From assembly GCF_000753865.1 (NCBI RefSeq), contig NZ_JQFW01000057.1, positions 628-64,627 of the forward strand: a DNA stretch of 64,000 nt. Direction: 5' to 3'. The notes beneath the pieces are model-generated. The model did no database searches and was not told the DNA's origin. It saw only the letters and a program-made list of their open reading frames with translations. This stretch comes from Alteromonas sp. LOR (GTDB taxonomy: Bacteria; Pseudomonadota; Gammaproteobacteria; Enterobacterales; Alteromonadaceae). A program made the position numbers and the translations under genes. The stretch's first letter is position 1; every line of letters starts with the position of its first letter. This document shows, one piece after another, positions 35,037 through 43,160 of the stretch.

Positions 35037-36431
35037 TTGAAGAATGTGAGCGATGTTACTGACGGTTCAAAAGGAGTTACTGATTTTGAACAAGAGAAAG
35101 GTAATATCGATAAACCATCAATTCTCTGCGTAGACGACGAAGTGTATATCTTGCACGCTTTGCGCCGGCAGCTTCGCACTCTTGGCGACATTCACATTGA
35201 AGAATCTTGTCTCAGTGCACTTGAACTGATTAAGTCTCAAACCTTCGATATTATAATCACTGATATGAAACTACCCGACATGACTGGTGCTGAATTTTTA
35301 GCAGAGGTGAACGGGTTGGAGCTTGATGATGTTCCAGAGTGTCTTCTCATTACGGGGTATTCAGATAGTGATTCGTTGGAATCTGCGATTAATACCGGTT
35401 TAGTTCAGCGGTTTCTAAATAAACCATGGAAACAAAGCGAACTAATCGTTGCCGTTCAAGATCTTCTTCAAAAACGAAAACTAAAACAGGAGAACCGAAC
35501 GTTAAGCCTTGAAATACATCAACGCAACCAGCAATTAAACAGCACAAATGAGCGGCTCACTCGCGCTCAAGTATTGGTCGATAAGTATGTCCTATCTGCC
35601 AATATTAACGCCGACGGACGTATTGCTCACGTGTCTACTGCGTTTTCTGAGCTTACCGGTTTTAGTTCTTATGACCTTGTTGGAGAGACTCATAAAGTGC
35701 TTTGTGAGCAAGATACACCCTCTGATGTGTTAAAAGATATGTATTCTACCCTTTTGAATGGCAAAGCGTGGTCAGGTGAAATTACTGCACGGTCAAAAGA
35801 TAACACGGTGATTTATGTGGATGCGTCCATCGAGCCAGAAACTGATAGTACGGATGAATTACTAGGCTTCACTGGGTTCTATCAAGATATTACCGATAAG
35901 AAGCGCATTGAGTTGCTGTCTGTTACCGACCAGCTTACTGGAATTTATAATCGTCGAAAATTTGAGCTCGAACTAGAGCATGAGTTAAGTAGGGCGAATC
36001 GCTATGAAAATAGCCTAACGTTAATCGTTATTGATATCGATTTGTTTAAACAGGTTAATGATACTTATGGTCACCAAGTTGGTGATAAGGTTTTAGTGTC
36101 AGTGGCAAATCTTATAAAAGACAATATTCGGCGCTCGGATATTCTCGCCCGCTGGGGCGGGGAAGAGTTCATTATTATGAGTACGCAAACTGCACTGGCC
36201 GGCGCGTTAAAACTAGCTGAAAAAGTGCGAGGCTTATTAGCGTCTTGCAAGATGGATGTAGTTGGCTGCATTACTGCTAGCTTTGGCGTAGCAGAATATC
36301 GACAAAATGAATCTACAGAGAGCTTGTTTAAACGAGCTGATACCTTACTTTATAAAGCGAAAGAAGCGGGTCGTAATCGAGTTGAAGGTGAATCACTTTC
36401 ACTTGATGAGAAAAATCATCTCGATGGCTGA
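35037..36431 (+). CDS. Response-regulator diguanylate cyclase (REC-PAS-GGDEF)
   Basis: This 464-residue soluble protein has three domains: REC (about 15-130, phospho-acceptor Asp in IIITDMKLPD and Lys in FLNKPW), a coiled segment, PAS (about 175-290, including VDASIEPETDSTDELLGFTGFYQDITDKK), and GGDEF (about 300-455). The active GGEEF signature is intact (RWGGEEFIIM) and the RxxD inhibitory site (RRSD) lies five residues before it, so it probably makes cyclic di-GMP with feedback control. The start is TTG at 35037 with GGAG; GTG at 35046 is possible. The hybrid kinase downstream is a candidate partner. Confidence 0.92.
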   Translation: MKNVSDVTDGSKGVTDFEQEKGNIDKPSILCVDDEVYILHALRRQLRTLGDIHIEESCLSALELIKSQTFDIIITDMKLPDMTGAEFLAEVNGLELDDVPECLLITGYSDSDSLESAINTGLVQRFLNKPWKQSELIVAVQDLLQKRKLKQENRTLSLEIHQRNQQLNSTNERLTRAQVLVDKYVLSANINADGRIAHVSTAFSELTGFSSYDLVGETHKVLCEQDTPSDVLKDMYSTLLNGKAWSGEITARSKDNTVIYVDASIEPETDSTDELLGFTGFYQDITDKKRIELLSVTDQLTGIYNRRKFELELEHELSRANRYENSLTLIVIDIDLFKQVNDTYGHQVGDKVLVSVANLIKDNIRRSDILARWGGEEFIIMSTQTALAGALKLAEKVRGLLASCKMDVVGCITASFGVAEYRQNESTESLFKRADTLLYKAKEAGRNRVEGESLSLDEKNHLDG

Positions 36432-36608
36432 ATGTGTGCATAGTAGATATAACTACCAAGCTGACGATATCACCTTGATGAAATCCATTAACACTATTTT
36501 TTAATCTATCCCTCCTCAAATCAGTATAAATAGATGTTATTACAAGTTTTATTTAGCCTGATATTACTGCTATGCTGGTTTTAATATAACGTTTACAACC
36601 CTCTGTAA

Positions 36609-39038
36609 ATGTTCTTCCTAATGAGTGAGATGAGTTTGGCCTTAACTAATTTTAGTAGCGATCATTACCTCTTCACTGAATTGAAAGATTTATTAAAAAG
36701 TGATGACCGCTTGTTTAACTTCATTGAGAGTTCTGCTCTTGATGGGGTTTGGTTTTGGGATTTGGAAAATCCTGAAAAAGGCTGGATGAGTCCCACCTTC
36801 TGGAAAATACTCGGTTACGACCCTACCAGTAAACAACACCTTCGGTCTGAGTGGCAAAATATTGTCAATCAAGACGACGTTAAAGTAGCCCTTCAAAATC
36901 TAGAAAATCATTATGCCGACGAGGACACAACCTTCGATCAGGTAATGAGATACACACATAAATCGGGACACACTATCTGGGTTCGCTGTCGAGGCGTTGC
37001 TATCAGAAACAGTGAAGGCAAGCCTATTCGGATGCTTGGTGCGCAAACGGATGTTTCCGATATTAAAGAGCAGGAACGGGCGCGAACAGAGGATGAGGAA
37101 AAACAGAAACTTGCTTTTCAAAAGCAGGCTACGCTGCTAGATGAACTCGAAAAAACCGCCAATATCGGTACGTGGGAAGTCAATTTACAAACAAGCAAGG
37201 TAGTGTGGAGCGACCAAACAAAACGCATTCATGAGGTGCCGCTCGACTACGAACCGAATCTAGAAGAAGGCATCAATTTTTATAAGCCAGGAGAAAGCCA
37301 AAGGCTTATTACTGAAGCGGTAGAGAAGGGGATTAGCAAAGGTGAGCCTTGGAACTTGGAGCTTGAACTTGTTACTGCAACTGGGCGAAACATTTGGGTA
37401 AGGGCTCAAGGTAGGCCTCAATTTGAAAATGGCGAGTGCACCGGGCTATTTGGCGTTTTTCAAGATATAACGCCGCAAAAGCAGATAGAGGCACAGAAAC
37501 AAAAAGTTCGCGAGCGGGCGGTAGCAGAATCAATACGGCTACAGGTCGCTAACGATGCCCTTGGTATGGGAGTGTGGGAGTTCGACCTCATTACCGAAGA
37601 GCTGCTTTGGGATAAGTGGATGTATTTGCTGTACGGTGTGTCTGAAGAGCACTTTACCGGTGCTTTTGAAGTATGGGAAAACACCATACACCCAGATGAC
37701 ATTGATGATGCAAAAGCATTACTCGACTATTCAATAGAAAACGATATTAAATTTGACACCCAGTTTCGTGTGGTAATGCCAAACGGTAACATTAAACACC
37801 TTAAGGCCAACGCTATTATTCTTCGTAACGACGCAGGGGAGCCAGTTAAAGCCATTGGTGTTAACTACGATATTACCGATAAAGTCGAAACTATGAAGGT
37901 GCTTGAGCAAGAAAAGCAGCGTGCAGAGGCGGCAGCAAAAGCGAAAAGTGATTTTCTTGCCAATATGAGCCATGAAATACGCACACCTATGAATGCCATT
38001 CTTGGTGGTCTTCAGTTGTTGAGAAACTCAGATATCCAAGGAAACCTTCGTACCATTCTCGATAACTCCGCATTCTCAGCACAAAGTTTGCTCACCATTA
38101 TCAACGATATTCTCGACTATTCAAAAATTGAGTCGAATAAACTCAGTATAGAGCTTGCGCCTTTTTCGTTACTAGAGGTACTTAGCGCCGTTAAATACGA
38201 CATGGATGAAATGCTAAGCAGCAAGGGCGTGGCCTATTCTGTCGATATAGATGATAACTTTGAAGATGGCTGGATTGGCGACATTGTTAGGGTAAAACAA
38301 ATAATTTTGAACCTTGTTTCAAATGCGGTGAAGTTTACCAGCAAGGGCTCAGTGAGAATAAAAGTTGCCAATCGCAAACACAAAGGCAATCAAATGATAG
38401 CCATAAAAGTTATCGACTCTGGCATAGGCATGAGCAAAGAAGCCCAACAGCGGATATTCGAACGGTTTTCACAAGCCGACGCCAGCACCACACGGCGCTA
38501 TGGTGGCACAGGACTTGGAATGGCTATTACATTAAGCTTAATAGACTTGATGAATGGAGATATTAAGCTCAACAGTATTGAAGGTACGGGCACAACAGTA
38601 ACCGTGTTTTTGCCACTTGAGCCAACACAAATCGATACGCAAACTAGAGCCAAAAAATCATTGTCTGCCCCATTGTTGTCTAACAAAAAGATACTGATTG
38701 CTGAAGACAACGCTATTAATCAAGTGGTTATTCAAACCATGCTAGAAGAGACGATGGCTGCAATAACCATGGTAGATAACGGCAAGCAAGCGGTTGATGC
38801 GGTACAAAAAGAAGACTTTGACCTTATTCTTATGGATATACATATGCCGGAAATGGATGGTGTGGAAGCCCATAGACAAATAAGCGCAATGAAAAAGCAT
38901 ATTCCTGTTATTGCGCTTACCGCTAATGTGATGCCTGAAGACGTAACCTATTATTTAGAGGAAGGGTTCGACAGCCACTTAGGTAAACCAATAGACATGA
39001 ATCAACTGTTTGGCATGTTGAAGCAATACAGTCGATAG
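36609..39038 (+). CDS. Soluble multi-PAS hybrid histidine kinase
   Basis: The 809-residue protein has no evident membrane helix, so it is probably cytoplasmic. In order: three PAS/PAC modules (about 30-160, 175-300 and 315-440), HisKA with the phospho-acceptor in DFLANMSHEIRTPMNAILGG (about 450-470), a HATPase_c domain with LNLVSNAVKFTS, DSGIGM and GGTGLGMAIT, and a C-terminal REC domain with the Asp in LILMDIHMPEMDG. It would sense a signal through PAS and phosphorelay internally. No separate Hpt protein is nearby. Several close ATG codons (36609, 36621 and 36630) are possible starts and none has a strong ribosome-binding site. Confidence 0.92.
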   Translation: MFFLMSEMSLALTNFSSDHYLFTELKDLLKSDDRLFNFIESSALDGVWFWDLENPEKGWMSPTFWKILGYDPTSKQHLRSEWQNIVNQDDVKVALQNLENHYADEDTTFDQVMRYTHKSGHTIWVRCRGVAIRNSEGKPIRMLGAQTDVSDIKEQERARTEDEEKQKLAFQKQATLLDELEKTANIGTWEVNLQTSKVVWSDQTKRIHEVPLDYEPNLEEGINFYKPGESQRLITEAVEKGISKGEPWNLELELVTATGRNIWVRAQGRPQFENGECTGLFGVFQDITPQKQIEAQKQKVRERAVAESIRLQVANDALGMGVWEFDLITEELLWDKWMYLLYGVSEEHFTGAFEVWENTIHPDDIDDAKALLDYSIENDIKFDTQFRVVMPNGNIKHLKANAIILRNDAGEPVKAIGVNYDITDKVETMKVLEQEKQRAEAAAKAKSDFLANMSHEIRTPMNAILGGLQLLRNSDIQGNLRTILDNSAFSAQSLLTIINDILDYSKIESNKLSIELAPFSLLEVLSAVKYDMDEMLSSKGVAYSVDIDDNFEDGWIGDIVRVKQIILNLVSNAVKFTSKGSVRIKVANRKHKGNQMIAIKVIDSGIGMSKEAQQRIFERFSQADASTTRRYGGTGLGMAITLSLIDLMNGDIKLNSIEGTGTTVTVFLPLEPTQIDTQTRAKKSLSAPLLSNKKILIAEDNAINQVVIQTMLEETMAAITMVDNGKQAVDAVQKEDFDLILMDIHMPEMDGVEAHRQISAMKKHIPVIALTANVMPEDVTYYLEEGFDSHLGKPIDMNQLFGMLKQYSR

Positions 39039-39383
39039 ATTGCCTCTAAGCGGTACAGTTATTATTTTCGGCTGTAGGCCTTTAAATAACTCACATCTTA
39101 AAAAGCGCATTAGGCTCCTGTCTTTTGCACTTTCGCCTTTCACCCTTTGCACTTTCGCCTTTTGAACCCGTGGCCTTTTACACTATTGATTTACTCTATT
39201 AGCCCTAAATCAACACACCCAAACCAGCAGGGCCAAACCAGCAGATCTTGACTGGTCATGCTCAGAGTTTTTTTACGCTCAAGCGAGACAGTCTCAAATT
39301 CGACATTTTCAAACTTGAGAGTTTCAAGCTTGGTAAGTCCAAGCTCGAAAAAAGTGCACACGCCGGTTAGAGACATGCCTTGG
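39039..39383. other. Intergenic region with a 22-bp spaced direct repeat
   Basis: No gene is supported in these 345 bases. The string TTTGCACTTTCGCCTTT occurs twice, 22 bp apart, at about 39124-39162. A short hairpin, AGCTTGG/CCAAGCT, at 39327-39345 has no T-run. Confidence 0.45.
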
Positions 39384-40379
39384 CTACAGGGCTAAATTTA
39401 CAAGTGTACGACCAGACAACTGACCTTTTAAAATAGCGTCAATTTTTTCGTCTAGCTGAGATAAACCGACCTCAGTGGTTAATGCTTCAAGTTGATTGAG
39501 TTTCCAATCACCGGCAAGCTTATCCCATAGCCTTATTCTAGGAGGCATAGGGCACTGTACTGAGTCTATGCCTAGTAATGACACTCCGCGTAATATAAAG
39601 GGAAATACGCTTACATCAAGCTGAGCTGAAGCGGTAAGCCCGCAACAGGTAACAACGCCACCGTATTGAGTCGACTTAATTGCCTGGGCAAGAAATTCGC
39701 CGCCGACTGTATCCACCACACCAGCGTATTGCTCTTTAAGCATTGGGCGCTCTTTATTCTCTAGCAAGCTATCGCGATTTATCACACGGGCAGCGCCTAA
39801 AGACATAAGGAAGTCGGCCTGTGAGTCTTTACCCGTGCAGCCTACCACGCTAAACCCTGCTTGGGCGAGCAATGCCACGGCGACGCTTCCAACGCCTCCT
39901 GTTGCACCCGTGACAAGTATTTCGCCGTCTTCTGGCGTTACATTGTTTTCAACTAGCCCTTGTACAGACAATCCAGCGGTAAAGCCTGCAGTGCCTAATA
40001 TCATGGCTTCTTTTAACGACAGACCGTCAGGTTTGGCAACCGCCCATGATGAAGGAATTCGGATATATTCTGCAAACCCTCCAGAGGTATTCATACCCAG
40101 ATCGTAGCCCGTAATGATGACATCATCACCTTCATTGAACGCGTTATCATCGCAAGACACAACAGTGCCTGCTGCATCAATGCCTGGAGTGTGAGGAAAG
40201 TTTCGGCTTACGCCAGGATTGCCTGAAGCAGAAAGCGCATCTTTATAGTTAAGTGAGGAGTATTTTACTTTTACAAGAAGCGCCCCCTCAGGAAGTTCAT
40301 CCACATGTCGCTCAACCACAGAACGTGAAAAGGTTTTATCTTCAGATTTCTCTACAAGCAATGCTTGAAATGTTGTCAT
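39384..40379 (-). CDS. acuI: YhdH/AcuI-family acrylyl-CoA reductase-like MDR oxidoreductase
   Basis: The 331 residues match the YhdH/AcuI subgroup of zinc-free medium-chain reductases: SSLNYKDALSASGNPGVSRNFPHTPGIDAAGTVV early, the loop VTGATGGVGSVAVALLAQAGF (about 153-173), and SVQCPMPPRIRLWDKLAGDWKL near the C-terminus. AcuI reduces acryloyl-CoA to propionyl-CoA with NADPH and protects against acrylate, for example from DMSP breakdown in marine bacteria. It is divergent from an HxlR regulator that probably controls it. The substrate assignment rests on family membership only. Confidence 0.85.
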   Translation of the reverse strand: MTTFQALLVEKSEDKTFSRSVVERHVDELPEGALLVKVKYSSLNYKDALSASGNPGVSRNFPHTPGIDAAGTVVSCDDNAFNEGDDVIITGYDLGMNTSGGFAEYIRIPSSWAVAKPDGLSLKEAMILGTAGFTAGLSVQGLVENNVTPEDGEILVTGATGGVGSVAVALLAQAGFSVVGCTGKDSQADFLMSLGAARVINRDSLLENKERPMLKEQYAGVVDTVGGEFLAQAIKSTQYGGVVTCCGLTASAQLDVSVFPFILRGVSLLGIDSVQCPMPPRIRLWDKLAGDWKLNQLEALTTEVGLSQLDEKIDAILKGQLSGRTLVNLAL

Positions 40380-40459
40380 TGTAGCTTTCCTTAACTGTTA
40401 TTTACTTGCATCCCATTTTGACGGTAAATTTATTTTGTGCAAGTATGCACTTTTTAGTA

Positions 40460-40470
40460 GGGTAGTACCC
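40460..40470. promoter_or_regulatory. Possible HxlR operator between divergent acuI-like and hxlR-like genes
   Basis: GGGTAGTACCC is a perfect palindrome around a central base and is flanked by further AGTA/TACT half-sites. It lies 36 bp before the regulator start, in the shared promoter region. Confidence 0.4.
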
Positions 40471-40505
40471 AAAATGATACTATTGAGCTTTATTGAGGGT
40501 GCAGC

Positions 40506-40916
40506 ATGGCGCAAGTATTAAAAACGGATAGTGCTCGCTTAAGTGAGCATAAGAGTGAGTTCGAAATAGAAAAAGAAAGCGAGCGTGAGAGCAATCAGGA
40601 AACTCCGCAATATATTTGCGGTGTGGCTGTCTCACTTGAGATTATTGGTGGTAAGTGGAAAGGCGTAATTTTATGGCACTTATGCCACAAAACACTTCGA
40701 TTCAGTCAGTTAAGACGCCGATTACAAGGGGTGACACAAAAAATGCTCACCCAGCAACTGCGAGAATTAGAGCGAGATAAGCTTGTAAATCGTAAGGTTT
40801 ATGCTGAAGTGCCACCGCGGGTAGAGTATTCGTTAACTGAACTTGGGCGAACATTAGAGCCCACGTTGCGTCAGTTATGTGAATGGGGAAAAGATTACAA
40901 CGATAATCATCGCTAA
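40506..40916 (+). CDS. HxlR-family winged-helix transcriptional regulator
   Basis: This 136-residue protein carries the HxlR winged helix-turn-helix: a Cys in YICGVAVSLEIIGGKWKGVILWHL, then LRFSQLRRRLQGVTQKMLTQQLRELERDKLV as the recognition part and VEYSLTELGRTLEPTLRQLCEWG as the closing helix. The single Cys near the N-terminus is common in HxlR sensors of electrophiles such as quinones and aldehydes. An acrylate- or electrophile-sensing role for the divergent reductase is inference. The first 35 residues are charged and not conserved; a later start is possible. Confidence 0.88.
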   Translation: MAQVLKTDSARLSEHKSEFEIEKESERESNQETPQYICGVAVSLEIIGGKWKGVILWHLCHKTLRFSQLRRRLQGVTQKMLTQQLRELERDKLVNRKVYAEVPPRVEYSLTELGRTLEPTLRQLCEWGKDYNDNHR

Positions 40917-41093
40917 ACGCTGGTCATAAACAGAAAATTTCTTTTAAAAAACATAGGCTAGTGAATATACGTTCAATACGCATGTGAAAATAGTGGCTCA
41001 ACCTACGCCACCCAAATATAAGGTGCTTTTAATAAATACTTTCAAAACAAGTTTCTTAAAGCAAGCCTCTAAATCCAAAGCTCTTAATGAAAG

Positions 41094-41123
41094 AAAGGCT
41101 CGAAACAGAAGTTTCGAGCCTTT
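41094..41123. terminator. Bidirectional terminator between convergent genes
   Basis: A 13-bp perfect stem (AAAGGCTCGAAAC / GTTTCGAGCCTTT) with a 4-base loop, flanked by T-rich sequence on the minus-strand side. It separates the HxlR gene from sucrose phosphorylase. Confidence 0.85.
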
Positions 41124-41157
41124 CGTGTTGACTACATTCGTATTATCTTTGCGGCGA

Positions 41158-42657
41158 TTAGCCTAACAATTCACTAATTTTCAACGTAGATGTCTTCTCT
41201 CCATCTGTTGTATAAATAACCGCATTCACAGCATTAATATCAGTAGTATTAAAGTCGATTTCAAGACGAGCGCTATCTCCCTGATTTTCCCAGTTCAAAG
41301 CAAGCAGGCTTTCTTCATACGACACAGAAAAATCACCATTAAAAGCGTTGCTGTGATTTCGTAACTTAATGAGCTCAAACAGCCCTTTAACAACCGGCTT
41401 TTCAACGGCTTCTTCTACTGTTTTAGTCGACAAATAGGGGCGGTTTATATCGCGGCCTACATTAGTTTTAGCTAAAAGCTCCATGTCGTTATCGGCGGCG
41501 AGTAGCCCTCCGTAGTAAACTTGTGGAATACCAGGGCTGAAGAATTGGATGGCGCGAGCTAAAAGATAGCTAAAATTGTTCTTACCCAGTGCATCGTAAT
41601 AGGTACAGTTTACCTGATACAAATCCACATTATTCGCTGCAGCCCCGGTGGCTTTTCTCGACTCGCCGTTTGAATTTGCATGTATTTGTTCGACAAGCGC
41701 GTTTATCGCCTCGTTTTCAAGGAGCCCGGGCTTATCACCATTTGCACCAACATCAACAATGCCAATACCGTCGTGGGTGTCTAAAACAGTAAAGCAGTTG
41801 CGTGGAGAAATAGATAACCAGTGGGCTAGGGCACTCGCATCTTGGGTAAACAGGGTATGCAACACCAATGGTGGTAATGCGAAGTCGTACACGCTGTCGC
41901 AGCGTGCAGCAATATCAATTTGCGTTTGATAGTGGCTGTGAATTTCGACAAGACATTGCATGTTCATAGAGCGCGCACGGGTGCTCAATTCTTCAATAAA
42001 CGCAAAAGTCTCTTCAAGCATAAAGCAGTTAGTACCAGCTCGTTTAATTGCATAACCCGCAGCATCAAGGCGAATCAGGTCCACATTACTTTCGGTAAAC
42101 GAAGTAAGGATAGACGATAAGTAGTCTTTCCCAAGATCAGACTCAACATCTATATCAATTTGGTTTGACGTGAATGTCGTCCAAAAAGGTACCGTTTCAT
42201 TGCCTGCAATATCATAGTCGCTAAAAAACGGTGTTGGGCGAGGTCTAAAAACCTGTGCAATCTGCGCATCAGTTTCAGCGTCGTCGTTGCTGGTGAAAAC
42301 GTCTTGTTTAGTCAAAAAGAGAGGCCAGTATGTTGAGTCTCTACCGTGCTGTAGTACATCACGAAACTGCTGACTCTGCGCTGACATATGATTAACAATA
42401 AGGTCTGCCATAATATCAACAGATTCACCCATTTTCTTCACATGGCCCCAATTGCCAAGGCGCTTATCGACGCTTGTATGATCAATAGGGTCGAAACCGG
42501 CATCTTCACCATCGTAAGGGTAATAAAATGGTAATAAGTGCACACCTTTAAATAAGTTCGCCAGTGCACCATTTAAAAGGCTATTAAGGCTTTCGATACT
42601 GCCATCGCCCAATCTATCTGCATAAGTAATTAACTGAACGCCGTTGCTTATAGACAT
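41158..42657 (-). CDS. Sucrose phosphorylase (GH13_18)
   Basis: The enzyme converts sucrose and phosphate to glucose-1-phosphate and fructose. The 499 residues follow the bifidobacterial enzyme almost block for block: VQLITYADRLGDG at the start, AGFDPIDHTSVDKRLG, IVNHMSAQSQQF, the nucleophile Asp in LIRLDAAGYA, the acid/base Glu in LVEIHSHYQTQI, the stabilising Asp in VLDTHDGIGIVDVG, then ESRKATGAAANNVDLYQVN. A related glucosyl phosphorylase activity on another acceptor remains possible within the subfamily. No sugar transporter or fructokinase is beside it. A LacI-type palindrome lies 184 bp upstream (42841-42854). Confidence 0.88.
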   Translation of the reverse strand: MSISNGVQLITYADRLGDGSIESLNSLLNGALANLFKGVHLLPFYYPYDGEDAGFDPIDHTSVDKRLGNWGHVKKMGESVDIMADLIVNHMSAQSQQFRDVLQHGRDSTYWPLFLTKQDVFTSNDDAETDAQIAQVFRPRPTPFFSDYDIAGNETVPFWTTFTSNQIDIDVESDLGKDYLSSILTSFTESNVDLIRLDAAGYAIKRAGTNCFMLEETFAFIEELSTRARSMNMQCLVEIHSHYQTQIDIAARCDSVYDFALPPLVLHTLFTQDASALAHWLSISPRNCFTVLDTHDGIGIVDVGANGDKPGLLENEAINALVEQIHANSNGESRKATGAAANNVDLYQVNCTYYDALGKNNFSYLLARAIQFFSPGIPQVYYGGLLAADNDMELLAKTNVGRDINRPYLSTKTVEEAVEKPVVKGLFELIKLRNHSNAFNGDFSVSYEESLLALNWENQGDSARLEIDFNTTDINAVNAVIYTTDGEKTSTLKISELLG

Positions 42658-43160
42658 TGAAATTCTCCGAAAATACGGTTGTTACAGTAGGCGCAGTCAG
42701 TACGCCTTGGTATGTAATGAATACCATTAAGCAAGAACCGCTTTATTAAAGTCACTTTCAATAAGGTAGAGGTTTAGCTTAACAATCAGTGACACGAGAG
42801 TAGAGTCGTTAATCCTAATGACTTAACAACTCGAGCCTTTCTTAATCGATTAAGTGGCTAAGAGGGAATATAGCAATGGATTGCTGATTTGTAAATGAGA
42901 TGTTTATTTGTACAAGGCAGGTGAGAAAGAGCGGTAATTTGTTACAAGATGTTCGTTTTAAAAAGAAAAATAGCGAGAGTGAGTCTGGAAATGCTAATTA
43001 TTTTAATGAGTTAGCGATTTTATTAGTGAGATTATTTATTTTTTCCAAAGAAAAGAACCTGCTACTTGATTTCATTTAAAGATTAACATCAATCGCTGTT
43101 GTGCTTATACTCTGGGTACTAGGATAACAATATCAATCACATAGAAAAGGAAGTCTGGCC
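42658..43160. other. Intergenic region upstream of sucrose phosphorylase and a lipoprotein gene
   Basis: These 503 bases lie between divergent genes and contain the LacI-type palindrome at 42841-42854. The right half is very AT-rich. No gene is supported. Confidence 0.5.
42841..42854. promoter_or_regulatory. LacI-family-type operator
   Basis: CTTAATCGATTAAG is a perfect 14-bp palindrome with a central CG, the hallmark of LacI/GalR-family sites. It points to control of sucrose phosphorylase by a LacI-family regulator encoded elsewhere. Confidence 0.5.

Noticed and set aside
39191-39376. A 61-residue minus-strand open frame
   Set aside because: It lies in repeat-rich intergenic DNA, with no ribosome-binding site and no recognisable domain.
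40984-41166. A 60-residue plus-strand open frame after the HxlR gene
   Set aside because: It reads through the bidirectional terminator at 41094-41123 and into the sucrose phosphorylase end.
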